64,000 bases of DNA from Stutzerimonas kirkiae. Its GTDB lineage: Bacteria > Pseudomonadota > Gammaproteobacteria > Pseudomonadales > Pseudomonadaceae. A model generated the notes under the pieces. It was not told where the DNA came from and ran no database searches. It saw nothing but the letters and a program-made list of their open reading frames with translations. Position 1 is the first letter of the stretch. Each line of letters begins with the position of its first letter. The translations under genes and the position numbers were made by a program. The DNA is taken from the NCBI RefSeq assembly GCF_004327335.1, contig NZ_QJUO01000002.1:186001-250000 (forward strand), given 5' to 3'. Below are positions 22,488 through 31,500 of the stretch, piece by piece.

Positions 22488-23282
22488 ATGGGTTTTCTAA
22501 CCGGTAAGCGCATCCTGATCGTCGGTGTGGCCAGCAAGCTGTCCATCGCCTCGGGCATCGCCGCCGCCATGCACCGTGAAGGCGCCGAACTGGCATTCAC
22601 CTACCAGAACGACAAGCTCAAGGGGCGTGTCGAAGAGTTCGCCAGCGGCTGGGGCTCCGGCCCGGAGCTGTGCTTCCCCTGCGACGTGGGCAATGACGAG
22701 GACATCGCCAAGGTCTTCGAGGCGCTGGCGAAGAAATGGGACGGCCTCGACGGCATCGTCCATTCGGTCGGCTTCGCCCCTGGCGACCAGCTCAACGGCG
22801 ACTTCACCGAAGTCACCACCCGTGAAGGCTTCAAGATCGCCCACGACATCAGCGCCTACAGCCTGATCGCCCTGGCCAAGGCCGGCCGCGAGCTGATGAA
22901 GGAGCGCAACGGCAGCATCCTCACCCTCTCCTACCTGGGTGCCGAGCGCACCATGCCCAACTACAACGTCATGGGCATGGCCAAGGCCAGCCTAGAAGCC
23001 GGCGTCCGCTACCTGGCCGGCAGCCTCGGCCCGCAAGGCACCCGCGTCAACGCCATCTCCGCCGGCCCGATCCGCACCCTGGCCGCCAGCGGCATCGCCA
23101 GCTTCCGCAAGATGCTGGCCGCCAACGAGAAGCAGACCCCGCTGCGGCGCAACGTGACCATCGAGGAAGTCGGCAACGCCGGTGCCTTCCTCTGCTCGGA
23201 CCTGGCCTCGGGCATCAGCGGCGAAATCCTCTATGTCGATGGCGGCTTCAATACCACCGCCATGGGCAACCTCGAGGACTGA
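22488..23282 (+). CDS. fabI: enoyl-[acyl-carrier-protein] reductase FabI, 264 aa
   Basis: NADH-dependent enoyl-ACP reductase that completes each elongation cycle of fatty acid synthesis; the triclosan target. Short-chain dehydrogenase fold with the FabI nucleotide motif [13 protein letters not shown] near the N terminus and the catalytic Tyr-x6-Lys in [11 protein letters not shown] (Tyr about 156, Lys about 163). The length of 264 aa matches FabI. The start [13 protein letters not shown] has a GGA site 8 bp upstream inside the end of yejF. Placement directly behind yejF is conserved in Pseudomonas as I recall. Confidence 0.96.
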   Translation: MGFLTGKRILIVGVASKLSIASGIAAAMHREGAELAFTYQNDKLKGRVEEFASGWGSGPELCFPCDVGNDEDIAKVFEALAKKWDGLDGIVHSVGFAPGDQLNGDFTEVTTREGFKIAHDISAYSLIALAKAGRELMKERNGSILTLSYLGAERTMPNYNVMGMAKASLEAGVRYLAGSLGPQGTRVNAISAGPIRTLAASGIASFRKMLAANEKQTPLRRNVTIEEVGNAGAFLCSDLASGISGEILYVDGGFNTTAMGNLED

Positions 23283-23366
23283 CGACAGCGGCCTCAGACT
23301 GCAGGCGGCAAGCTTCGAGTCCGCGGTCTGCAGGGCGATCGCGCTATGCCGTTATTCACCTTCGAT

Positions 23367-23451
23367 AAAAGCGCTGGAGGCTGGAAAGCTGGACGAAAAA
23401 CATTGGCGGCCACGCTCTTTCGTCCAGCCCCCTGCCTTCCAGCGCTGTTTT
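23367..23451. repeat. repeat family C, copy 1 (hairpin)
   Basis: Palindromic unit AAAAGCGCTGGAGGCTGG ... CCTTCCAGCGCTGTTTT with an inner GGACGAAA/TTTCGTCC pair, in the fabI-DUF883 gap. It probably ends the yej-fabI transcript. The 3' arm and loop differ from the other copies. The rest of the 23283-23604 gap shows no gene. Confidence 0.7.
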
Positions 23452-23604
23452 CGGCTGTTTGCCGTGCATAGCCCGATCGCCCTGCCGAGGCCTGCCGCCG
23501 CTCTTGCCCCTCCCCCACAAACAGTGGGAACCTTGCCCGAGTCCGGGGCTCGAAACCCTGAGGGATAAAATCGTCCCGTCGGAACTGACCATGAGGAGAG
23601 GCAA

Positions 23605-24021
23605 ATGGCTGTCGAATCAAGCAAGGCAAGTGCAAGCAAAGCCAAGAAGGCCGTGGAAGATGCTGTCGACGAAGTGCTGGAGCCCTCCAGACCGCTGATC
23701 GACAAGGAAGCCCATCGCCGCAACCTGCAGAATGCCCAGAGTGCGCTGATCGACGAATTCCACACCCTGATCGCCGATACCGAACGCCTGCTCCAGTACA
23801 CCCAGGAAACCGCCGGCGAACAGAGCGAGGAACTGCGCGACAAGGTCAACGAAAACCTGGCCCGCGCCCGCGAGTTGATCAAGGAAACCGAAAGCAGCGT
23901 TCGCGACCAGGGACAGGTCGCACTGCAGAACACCGAGCAATACATCCAGGACAATCCCTGGAAATCCATCGGTATCGCGGCAGGCGTAGGCTTTCTGGTC
24001 GGCCTGCTGACTCGCCGCTGA
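23605..24021 (+). CDS. DUF883 (ElaB/YqjD/YgaM) family protein, 138 aa
   Basis: Amphipathic helical protein with a C-terminal membrane anchor SIGIAAGVGFLVGLLTRR, the ElaB/YqjD signature. The region before it (about 30-115) is a long charged coiled coil. In Escherichia coli YqjD tethers ribosomes to the inner membrane in stationary phase; the same role here is inference. First of three tightly spaced genes (DUF883, YqjE, YqjK-like). Confidence 0.88.
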   Translation: MAVESSKASASKAKKAVEDAVDEVLEPSRPLIDKEAHRRNLQNAQSALIDEFHTLIADTERLLQYTQETAGEQSEELRDKVNENLARARELIKETESSVRDQGQVALQNTEQYIQDNPWKSIGIAAGVGFLVGLLTRR

Positions 24022-24044
24022 ACACCTGCGACAGGGGAATTCGA

Positions 24045-24428
24045 ATGGATGCAAGGCAACCTGGCGATGATCCACAAGGACCATCGCTGAAAAAACTGGG
24101 AGGAGCCCTGGCCGGTCTGCTGCAAGGACACCTGGAGCTGCTGGGTCTCGAGTTCCAGGAGGAAAAGGCACGGACCTTCCGGCTGTTCCTGCTTGCCGGT
24201 ATCAGCCTGATTCTCGGCCTGCTGATTCTGGTCGGTCTGTCGGCCGCAGTCGTCATCGTCTTCTGGGACGAACACCGCATCGCGGCGATCCTCGGCTTGT
24301 GCGCCGCCTATGCCATAGGCTTGCTCATCTGCATCCTCAATGCCGTACGACTGGTGAAGGCCGGTGCCACGCCATTCGAAGCCACCCTGCAGGAACTCGC
24401 ACGCGACCGGGAGCGCCTATTGCCATGA
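24045..24428 (+). CDS. phage-holin-family membrane protein, YqjE-like, 127 aa
   Basis: Two central membrane helices (LFLLAGISLILGLLILVGL and ILGLCAAYAIGLLICIL) after an amphipathic N terminus LKKLGGALAGLLQGHLELLG. This is the DUF1469/YqjE pattern that sits behind DUF883 genes. It begins 23 bp after the DUF883 stop and overlaps the next gene by four bases. Function unknown. Confidence 0.85.
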   Translation: MDARQPGDDPQGPSLKKLGGALAGLLQGHLELLGLEFQEEKARTFRLFLLAGISLILGLLILVGLSAAVVIVFWDEHRIAAILGLCAAYAIGLLICILNAVRLVKAGATPFEATLQELARDRERLLP

Positions 24429-24727
24429 GCCGCCCGTTGAGCAGCGCAGCACAATTGCAAGCACACAAGGAACTGGTGCGCCTGCGCATGGAAATGAATC
24501 GCCAGCAGTTGCGCTACCATGCACAACCACTGCTGGCCCCCCTGCGCCAGGCGCGGAATATCGTCGAGGCACGGCGCGAACACGCAACCTCCAGGAAGCC
24601 GCTGGCGATCGCCGCCACGATCGTCCTCGGCCTGTTCAGCCGCCGCCTGGGCCGGGTCGGTCGACTGGCGCGGGTCGCCCTCGCGGCCTACCCCATCATT
24701 CAGAGCCTGCGCCGGCAACGCCAGTAA
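24425..24727 (+). CDS. YqjK-like small protein, 100 aa
   Basis: Short basic protein, helical, rich in Arg and Gln, with a hydrophobic stretch in the C-terminal half (ALAAYPIIQSL). Starts at ATG 24425 in a four-base overlap with the YqjE-like gene. Position and character match YqjK, the third gene of the elaB-like triplet; similarity at this size is weak. Confidence 0.7.
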   Translation: MSRPLSSAAQLQAHKELVRLRMEMNRQQLRYHAQPLLAPLRQARNIVEARREHATSRKPLAIAATIVLGLFSRRLGRVGRLARVALAAYPIIQSLRRQRQ

Positions 24728-24926
24728 AGCTGCGCCGGCCGCTACCGCAGGTCCGCTAGCGGTCGGCGCGGAAGGCTGGGGTAGTAGACAAAGGAGGCAT
24801 TCCCGTAACCGGGCACATGAAGCACATTCATGCCATTGTCCCGAACGGTCGGACGACTGCAGTGTGACCTGAACCGAAATCAGGCATTCTGATACTCGGG
24901 CACACTGGTTCTCAGGAGAGAAGTCA

Positions 24927-26258
24927 TTGGATTGGCATACCCTGCTCAACCGCGAGCGCCTCGGCAAGGAACCGCACAGTTCCCAGGAGCCGGGGCGTAG
25001 TCCTTTTCACAAGGACCATGACCGCATCATCTTCTCCGGGGCGTTTCGCCGCCTTGGGCGCAAGACTCAGGTGCACCCGGTATCCAGCAACGATCACATC
25101 CATACGCGCCTGACCCACTCGCTGGAAGTGAGCTGCGTCGGCCGCTCCCTTGGCATGCGTGTCGGCGAGGCGCTGCGAGGCGAACTGCCTGCATGGTGCG
25201 ACCCGGCGGACATCGGCATGATCGTGCAATCCGCCTGCCTGGCCCACGACATCGGCAACCCGCCCTTCGGCCATTCCGGCGAAGACGCCATCCGCCACTG
25301 GTTCCAGCAGGCCGCCGCGCGTGGCTGGCTGGACGACATGAGCGACGAGCAACGCGACGACTTCCTCAATTTCGAAGGCAATGCCCAGGGCTTCCGGGTG
25401 CTGACGCAGTTGGAATACCACCAGTTCGACGGCGGTACCCGGCTGACCTACGCCACCCTCGGCACCTACCTGAAATATCCCTGGACCTCGCGCCACGCAC
25501 AGGCTCTGGGCTACAAGAAGCACAAGTTCGGCTGCTACCAGAACGAGCTGCCGATCCTCGAACAGATCACCGCCCGGCTGGGCATGCCCCAGCAGCAGGA
25601 ACAGCGCTGGGCCAGGCACCCGCTGGTGTACCTGATGGAAGCCGCCGACGATATCTGCTACGGGCTGATCGACCTGGAAGACGGCCTGGAAATGGAGTTG
25701 CTCGACTATGCGGAAGTCGAAGCGCTGCTGCTCGGCCTGGTGGGCGACGACCTGCCGGAAACCTATCGCCAGCTCGGGCCGCGTGACTCGCGCCGACGCA
25801 AACTGGCGATACTGCGCGGCAAGGCCATCGAACACCTGACCAACGCGGCGGCCAGTGCCTTTGCCGAGCAACAGTCCAGCCTGCTGGCCGGCGACCTTGC
25901 GGGTGACCTGGTCGAGCATATGCACGGCCCGGCCAAGCAATGCGTACTGCAAGCCAAGGCCATGGCGCGGGAAAAGATCTTCCAGGACAAACGCAAGACG
26001 CTGCATGAGATAGGCGCCTACACCACGCTGGAAATCCTTCTCAACGCCTTCTGTGGCGCCGCTCTGGAACAGCACGGCGGTAAACCCCTGTCGTTCAAGA
26101 ACCAGCGTATTCTCGACCTGCTCGGCAACAACGCGCCCTCACCCGACTGTTCGCTCTATGAAGCCTTTCTGCGCATGATCGACTTCATCGCCGGAATGAC
26201 CGACAGTTACGCAACGGAAATGGCGGGGGAAATGACCGGTCGCTCCAGCCCGGTGTAG
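24927..26258 (+). CDS. dgt: dGTP triphosphohydrolase (dGTPase), 443 aa
   Basis: HD-domain enzyme that hydrolyses dGTP to deoxyguanosine and triphosphate. Metal-binding residues are visible in [16 protein letters not shown] (first His near residue 67) and [15 protein letters not shown] (HD near 110-111). The start is TTG at 24927 with CAGGAGAG 5-8 bp upstream; an ATG with such a site is absent. Size fits the type-2 dGTPase-like family of pseudomonads. The FUSC gene follows after 4 bp. Confidence 0.9.
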   Translation: MDWHTLLNRERLGKEPHSSQEPGRSPFHKDHDRIIFSGAFRRLGRKTQVHPVSSNDHIHTRLTHSLEVSCVGRSLGMRVGEALRGELPAWCDPADIGMIVQSACLAHDIGNPPFGHSGEDAIRHWFQQAAARGWLDDMSDEQRDDFLNFEGNAQGFRVLTQLEYHQFDGGTRLTYATLGTYLKYPWTSRHAQALGYKKHKFGCYQNELPILEQITARLGMPQQQEQRWARHPLVYLMEAADDICYGLIDLEDGLEMELLDYAEVEALLLGLVGDDLPETYRQLGPRDSRRRKLAILRGKAIEHLTNAAASAFAEQQSSLLAGDLAGDLVEHMHGPAKQCVLQAKAMAREKIFQDKRKTLHEIGAYTTLEILLNAFCGAALEQHGGKPLSFKNQRILDLLGNNAPSPDCSLYEAFLRMIDFIAGMTDSYATEMAGEMTGRSSPV

Positions 26259-26262
26259 CGCA

Positions 26263-27336
26263 ATGGCCAAGACAGCTTCCAGATTCCTGCGACAGACCCT
26301 GCACTGGCAACCGGGCCGCCCCGCCTGGGGACCGGCCATGGTCGCCGGTCTTGGCTGCGCCCTGCCATTGCTGCTGGGCCTGTTCAGTGGCCATCCCGGC
26401 TTCCTCTGGGCCACGGTCGGCGCCTTCCAGGCAGCCAAGGCCAACCCTCTGCACCGCTTCGGCATGCTGCGCATGCTGCTGCTGATCTTTCTCGGTGCGA
26501 GCAGTGCCGGGCTCGGTTTCTGGGCCGCACCGCATCCACTGATCAGCCTCGGCCTGTTCGCGTTCTACGGCCTGTTGCTGGCCTGGCTGCAGCGTTATGG
26601 CAGCGAAGCCGGCAAGCTCGGTATCGGCCTGGCCATCTGCCTGTGCCTTGGCCAGGGCCAGTACGGCATCGCCGATTTCAACAATCCCCAGGCCATCGCC
26701 GTGCTGTTCGCCCTCGGCGGACTCTGGGTCACCTTGCTGGCATTCGGCCTGCGCGGCCTGCACGGCCTGCGCATGTGGCCATACATGCCACGCCTGCTGA
26801 GCATCGTGCGAACGCTGCATCGCCGGGCCAGGCGCACACCGATACGGCAGTGGCGGCTGCATGCGCTGACCTACCTGATCGCCTGTTCGGCGGCCGGGCT
26901 GCTGGTCAACCTGGCCGAACTGCCGCGCGGCTACTGGCTTACCCTGGCGGTCTTCACAACCCTGCAGATGGATATGCACAACAGCCTGCTGCGGGCGATA
27001 CAGGCCAGCCTTGGCATACTCGCGGCCGCCACGGCACTGATCTACATGGGGCATAGCCTGGCCGATCCACCACTGATGGTGATGATCATGCTGCCGATGA
27101 TCATGCTCAGCCGGGCCTTCCAGGCCAATCACTATGGCCTGTTCGTATTGCAGACAACCCTGTGTTTCCTGCTGCTGGCGGAAACCCTGGCCAATGACTG
27201 GCACCTACCGGAAATAAGGCTGATCAACGCCGCACTGGGTGTCGGGCTGAGCCTGCTGGTCATCGTGGCGATGCACCTGTTGGCAAAGGGCCTTGCCAGG
27301 CTCGGCAAACGCAGAAGCGCCGAGGCCCCTGCATAA
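26263..27336 (+). CDS. FUSC-family inner-membrane protein, 357 aa
   Basis: About ten membrane helices in two blocks (roughly residues 25-165 and 200-345) separated by a basic cytoplasmic segment (RRARRTPIRQWR). This is the fusaric-acid-resistance (FUSC) half-repeat architecture associated with aromatic acid export. It lacks the long soluble C-terminal domain of AaeB, so it is a short FUSC type. Starts 4 bp after dgt, so probably co-transcribed; substrate unknown. Confidence 0.75.
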   Translation: MAKTASRFLRQTLHWQPGRPAWGPAMVAGLGCALPLLLGLFSGHPGFLWATVGAFQAAKANPLHRFGMLRMLLLIFLGASSAGLGFWAAPHPLISLGLFAFYGLLLAWLQRYGSEAGKLGIGLAICLCLGQGQYGIADFNNPQAIAVLFALGGLWVTLLAFGLRGLHGLRMWPYMPRLLSIVRTLHRRARRTPIRQWRLHALTYLIACSAAGLLVNLAELPRGYWLTLAVFTTLQMDMHNSLLRAIQASLGILAAATALIYMGHSLADPPLMVMIMLPMIMLSRAFQANHYGLFVLQTTLCFLLLAETLANDWHLPEIRLINAALGVGLSLLVIVAMHLLAKGLARLGKRRSAEAPA

Positions 27337-27396
27337 GCTCTATACCAAGCGTTCTGGCGCAGGGGCGCCGCGACAGTCGATCCTTGATCCGATGCC

Positions 27397-27733
27397 AGGG
27401 CCTGTCGACCTTTCGTCGCGAGCGCGCCGGAGCCCGTTTTTACACCAGGCAAGGCGCGAGAGGCGAAGTTTGCTCAACGCACCCATAGGCCTCAGCCCTT
27501 CGGGGCTTACGCTCAAGAACGCTCCCGGCGTTTTTGTGGTGGGGCAAATAAGCCATCGAGTAACGCTGCCTCGCATGAAAACAGGCGCGACCCTTCGGGT
27601 TGTGCGAGAAATAGCCCCCGCTGTCGTTGCGGGACTTGGCAAGGAATGCCGCAAGCCCGCGGCAACGGGCGCGACCTGACCGGGAGGAATTTCTCGCGAT
27701 AACGCGGCTTGCGCCGAAACGTCGGCAGGCCCT
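27397..27733. repeat. repeat family M, copy 1 (MITE-like, 337 bp)
   Basis: Bounded by a 19-bp inverted repeat, AGGGCCTGTCGACCTTTCG at 27397-27415 and CGAAACGTCGGCAGGCCCT at 27715-27733 (2 mismatches). A second element with closely related ends lies at 48451-48688. No open frame of substance is inside. It fills the gap between the FUSC gene and yggL. Confidence 0.65.
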
Positions 27734-27748
27734 AGCGGTGTAAACCCG

Positions 27749-28090
27749 TCACGCAGTGACGTTGATCGGGTTTTGCGGGTACCACACGTCCATCAGCGGA
27801 CTGACGCTGTATTCGGCCAGTTCGCCACGCCCCGCCAGCCAGTCCTGGGCCTGCTGGCGTTGCGCCTCGTCGACCGAACCACGGCGCGCCAGGCAGACGA
27901 AACCATAGTCCTCGCCACCGACATAGCCCAGCCCCAACGCCTCCAGCGTGTCCAGGAAGGCCTCTAGAAACGCATCGCGCTCGCTGTTACCGGCACTTTC
28001 CCGGTAAGTCAGGTTGATCTCGAAGCCCAGCTCCTGGAATTCATCGACACAGAGCTTCTTGCGCAAACGACGCGAACGGTTGGTCGCCAT
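27749..28090 (-). CDS. yggL: YggL-family (DUF469) 50S-associated protein, 113 aa
   Basis: Starts MATNRSRRLRKKLCVDEFQELGF, the standard opening of YggL, and keeps the GLGYVGGEDYGFV loop. The family has been reported to bind the 50S ribosomal subunit. Length and motif fit. It is convergent with the FUSC gene and divergent from dacB. Confidence 0.88.
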   Translation of the reverse strand: MATNRSRRLRKKLCVDEFQELGFEINLTYRESAGNSERDAFLEAFLDTLEALGLGYVGGEDYGFVCLARRGSVDEAQRQQAQDWLAGRGELAEYSVSPLMDVWYPQNPINVTA

Positions 28091-28257
28091 GGGTATGCAT
28101 CCTCATAGTAGTGGTGGCGCGCACTCTAGCAGCAAGCGCATGACAAGGCGATCAAAGCGCATTGCCGGGTACCGCATAGCCCGTACAATGAGCGGCTTGC
28201 GAAGCGGATTCGTGACTGCCGCCTGTCCAGTCACAGCATGCACAGAATACCTTCATC

Positions 28258-29703
28258 ATGAGAAAACTCTTTCGTTGCTTCATCGTGGGCGCCCTGAGTG
28301 CCCCGCTGGCCTTTTCCACCCTGGCCGCTCCCGTCCATCAGAGCCTGCCAGCCGCCGTCGAGCAGTCCCTGAAACGCAACAAGATAGAGTCTTCGGCGCT
28401 GTCCCTGGTGATGCTGCCGCTCACTGGCAACGCGACACCGACCATCGTCAACGCCGATGTCTCGGTCAACCCGGCCTCGACCATGAAACTGGTCACCACC
28501 TATGCCGCCCTGGAACTGCTCGGCCCCAATCACCAGTGGCGCACGGAGTTCTATGCCGACGGCCCACTGAAGGACGGCGTACTCGGCGGCAATCTGTACC
28601 TGAAGGGCGGCGGCGACCCCAAGCTGAATATGGAGCGGCTCTGGCTGTTGCTGCGTGACCTGCGCGCCAACGGTGTGCGCCAGGTCACCGGCGATCTGGT
28701 GCTCGACCGCAATTACTTCATCCAGCCCGACCTGCCACAGTTCGACGATGACGGCGGCGACAGCAACAAACCCTATCTGGTCGGCCCCGATTCGCTGCTG
28801 GTCAACCTCAAGGCCCTGCGCTTCGTCGTACGCAACGACGCCGGCAAGGTCGATATCGCCGTCGAGCCGCCGATCGCCACGGTAAAGATCGACAACCGGG
28901 TGCAAAGCCAGCCCGCCGCCAAGTGCCCCGGCTGGCCGGAAGTCGTCTACAACCCGGTCAAGAGCGCCGACGGCAGGGAAGTCACGGTGGTCGTCAGTGG
29001 CAAGCTGCATGTTGGCTGCAGTTCCCAGACCTACCTGTCCGTGCTCGATCACGAACACTATGCCGCCGGCGCGGTGCGCGCCATCTGGAACGAGCTGGGC
29101 GGCAGCATCCGTGGCCACGACCGCCTCGGCAGTGTGCCGAAGGATGCCCGCCTACTGGCACGGGCGCTCTCCCCCGACCTGGTGGAGATCATCCGCGACA
29201 TCAACAAGTACAGTAACAACACCATGGCCCGGCAATTGTTCCTCAGCCTTGGCGCCGCCTTCCGCAACGAAGCCGACGGCGACGACGCCAAGGCCGCACA
29301 GCGGGTCATCCGCCAGTGGCTGGCGAAGAACCGCATGATCTCGACGCACCTGGTGATGGAAAACGGCTCGGGCCTGTCCCGCGCCGAGCGCATCAGCGCC
29401 AGGGAGCTGGGTACCATGCTGCAGAATGCCTGGCGCAGCCCCTATGCGGCGGAGTTCATCTCGTCCATGCCGATCGCCGCACGGGACGGCACCATGCGCA
29501 AGCGGCTGCTGAATACCGGTGTCGCCGGCCAGGCACATATCAAGACCGGCACCCTCAACACCGTACGCGCCATCGCCGGCTACAGCCGCGACAAGCACGG
29601 CGATGTCTGGGCGGTGGTCGCCATCCTCAACCATCCACGCCCCTGGGGCGCCTCGGCGGTACTCGACCAAGTGCTGATCGACCTCTACAGCCAGGCCCGC
29701 TGA
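28258..29703 (+). CDS. dacB: D-alanyl-D-alanine carboxypeptidase/endopeptidase (PBP4), 481 aa
   Basis: Periplasmic class C penicillin-binding protein with a signal peptide ending near FSTLAAP. Catalytic motifs are all present: SxxK in PASTMKLVT (Ser about 74), SNN in KYSNNTMAR (about 317) and KTG in HIKTGTLN (about 424). It cleaves D-Ala from stem peptides and cross-bridges. Single gene, divergent from yggL. Confidence 0.94.
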   Translation: MRKLFRCFIVGALSAPLAFSTLAAPVHQSLPAAVEQSLKRNKIESSALSLVMLPLTGNATPTIVNADVSVNPASTMKLVTTYAALELLGPNHQWRTEFYADGPLKDGVLGGNLYLKGGGDPKLNMERLWLLLRDLRANGVRQVTGDLVLDRNYFIQPDLPQFDDDGGDSNKPYLVGPDSLLVNLKALRFVVRNDAGKVDIAVEPPIATVKIDNRVQSQPAAKCPGWPEVVYNPVKSADGREVTVVVSGKLHVGCSSQTYLSVLDHEHYAAGAVRAIWNELGGSIRGHDRLGSVPKDARLLARALSPDLVEIIRDINKYSNNTMARQLFLSLGAAFRNEADGDDAKAAQRVIRQWLAKNRMISTHLVMENGSGLSRAERISARELGTMLQNAWRSPYAAEFISSMPIAARDGTMRKRLLNTGVAGQAHIKTGTLNTVRAIAGYSRDKHGDVWAVVAILNHPRPWGASAVLDQVLIDLYSQAR

Positions 29704-29771
29704 ACGCGGGCTATGCAGTAGCAGGACGAGCGGAGAACGTACAGCCGGTCACAGCGGTGTGATCGCAACAT

Positions 29772-30031
29772 GCCTCGTTGCCAGCGGATTGGCAATCAAG
29801 TGTGCGTTTCATCGTAGGCCGCTGGCGGTGCCCTGTTACCCGTGGTGTCGTGAACCCGGCCAGCCCCGCTACGAAACCCTAGGTGGCCGGGAAGCCGACG
29901 AAGAGCGCCCCCTTATTCAGATGAGAGACGGGGTCATGCGCCTTTCGTAGCGGGGCCGGCCGGGCTCGCGGCGAATAGCGTGGCGGCGATGGAAAGAGCC
30001 GTCGGCGCAGAGCTGGGTTATTCGCAGGGCT
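29772..30031 (+). repeat. repeat family B, copy 1 (260 bp, inverted arms, core orientation 1)
   Basis: Order on the plus strand: outer flank (29772-29846), inverted arm (29847-29876), 65-bp core with CCGACGAAGAGCGCCCCCTT (29877-29941), opposite arm (29943-29970), and second outer flank with GAGCCGTCGGCGC to 30031. Copy 2 (43850-44100) has the flanks and arms in reverse complement but the core in the same plus-strand orientation. It lies in the dacB-hydrolase gap, which has no gene. Confidence 0.8.
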
Positions 30032-30068
30032 TTAGGTTTCGCGCTCTTTCCCTCAGGCGCGGCTTAAG

Positions 30069-30242
30069 GTGGCTGTGAGGATGCCTGGTGGTGGGACGGG
30101 GCCTTCGCCGCCAGGGATGGCGGCGAAGAGCTACAGGGAGGTATTCACGCGTGCCCCGTCCCACCACCAGGCATTCGTACAAGGACGGTGATCCCGAGGT
30201 CATGTTCTACGATCCAGAAGCCAGACACACTATTGCCAATCC
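30069..30242 (+). repeat. repeat family A, copy 1 (174 bp, 30-bp inverted arms)
   Basis: Arms at 30073-30102 and 30153-30182 are near-perfect inverted repeats; inside, CTTCGCCGCC pairs with GGCGGCGAAG as a second hairpin. The 3' end reads ATTGCCAATCC. The second copy at 43676-43849 has exactly the same length. Not coding. Confidence 0.8.
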
Positions 30243-30349
30243 CGTCGCAGGCCGCACACGACATGCTCGCCCCGGCAAGACGAAAAGCTGCTGCATGTGC
30301 CCGCCCTGGCTTGCTACCGTATCCACCCCATCACTCTCTCGGGCAATCC

Positions 30350-31411
30350 ATGGACTCGATCACCCAGGCTGTTCTCGGCGCCAGTGTACAGGCGGCTCTA
30401 CTCGGGCGTTGGCAAGGCCGCAAGGCACTGCTGTATGGCGCCATGCTCGGCACCCTGCCCGACCTGGACGTTATCATCGACTATGGCGACGCGGTCGCCA
30501 ACATGACCCAGCACCGGGGGTTCAGCCACTCGCTGCTGGTCCTCAGCCTGTTTTCCGTGCTGCTCGCCTGGCTGGTGCGGCGCTTCTTCCCGGATGCCGG
30601 CTATTCGGGCAGGCGGCTGCTCCTGAGCATATGGCTGGTACTGGTCACCCATGTGCTGCTGGACGCTTTCACCAGCTACGGGACCCAGTTGTTCTGGCCA
30701 CTGCAGACGCCGCCAGTGGCCTGGTCGAGCATCTTTATCATCGATCCGTTGTATAGCCTGCCACTGCTGCTGGCGGTGTTGATCACCGGGCTGTCCGGCC
30801 TCGGCGGCAGGCGGCGGCATCTGCCCCTGGCGGCCCTGGCATTGTCGTCGCTCTACCTGGGTTCGACACTGGCGGGCAAGCAGATGGCGGAGCGACGCAT
30901 GCACGACGCCCTGGCACGGCAGGGCGTCGAGGCCCGGCAGGTGTTCAGTGCACCAACACCCTTCAATACGCTGCTCTGGCGCATGCTGGCGGTGGATGAC
31001 GAGTACTACTACGAAGCGGTGACCAGTTGGTTCGACCGCAAGCCGCCAGTGCTGGTACCCATCGCCAGGGGTGCGGAAAAGGCCGAGGCACTCCAGCATT
31101 CGAGCGCCCACGAGCGCCTGCGCTGGTTCAGTGGCGGCCTGCTGCGCTATGACGAAATAGACGGTCAGTTGGTGGTCACCGACCTGCGCCTGGGCATGAC
31201 CGGTGTCCACCCTTTCCGCTTCCCGCTGGCCGAATACCGCACAGGTACCTGGGTTGTCCTCGAACGCCCACAGCGCCTGCCCGCCGAGCGCGGCGACCTG
31301 CGGCAACTGGAACGTATCTGGCAGCGAATCTGGCAGGCACGGCCTGAATTACCGCTGGCGCAGTGGGCAGCGCCCCTGGCCCGGTCGAATGGGGACACCG
31401 CTAACAGATAG
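30350..31411 (+). CDS. metal-dependent membrane hydrolase (YdjM/DUF457 family), 353 aa
   Basis: Starts MDSITQAVLGASVQAALLGR. The family pattern LPDLDVIIDYGD with HRGFSHSLL (residues about 38-67) gives Asp and His residues thought to bind metal in a membrane-embedded hydrolase; further HVLLDAFTSYGTQL follows at about 100. Five or so membrane helices occupy residues 20-180 and a soluble C-terminal half (YEAVTSWFDRKPP) is outside the membrane. Specific substrate is unknown. It ends just before the C-family hairpin shared with the convergent chemoreceptor gene. Confidence 0.8.
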   Translation: MDSITQAVLGASVQAALLGRWQGRKALLYGAMLGTLPDLDVIIDYGDAVANMTQHRGFSHSLLVLSLFSVLLAWLVRRFFPDAGYSGRRLLLSIWLVLVTHVLLDAFTSYGTQLFWPLQTPPVAWSSIFIIDPLYSLPLLLAVLITGLSGLGGRRRHLPLAALALSSLYLGSTLAGKQMAERRMHDALARQGVEARQVFSAPTPFNTLLWRMLAVDDEYYYEAVTSWFDRKPPVLVPIARGAEKAEALQHSSAHERLRWFSGGLLRYDEIDGQLVVTDLRLGMTGVHPFRFPLAEYRTGTWVVLERPQRLPAERGDLRQLERIWQRIWQARPELPLAQWAAPLARSNGDTANR

Positions 31412-31416
31412 AAACC

Positions 31417-31479
31417 AAAAGCGCTGGAGGCTGGACGAGAGGCAAGGCCAGCCTATCTCGTTCAGCCTCCAGCGCTTTT
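31417..31479. terminator. bidirectional terminator hairpin, repeat family C copy 2
   Basis: The 24-bp arms (AAAAGCGCTGGAGGCTG... and its complement ...CAGCCTCCAGCGCTTTT) have a single mismatch, and the ends are A4/T4. It lies between two convergent genes that end at 31411 and 31501, so it can serve both. Confidence 0.8.
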
Positions 31480-31500
31480 ATCGGCGGGCATGCCGCTCAG

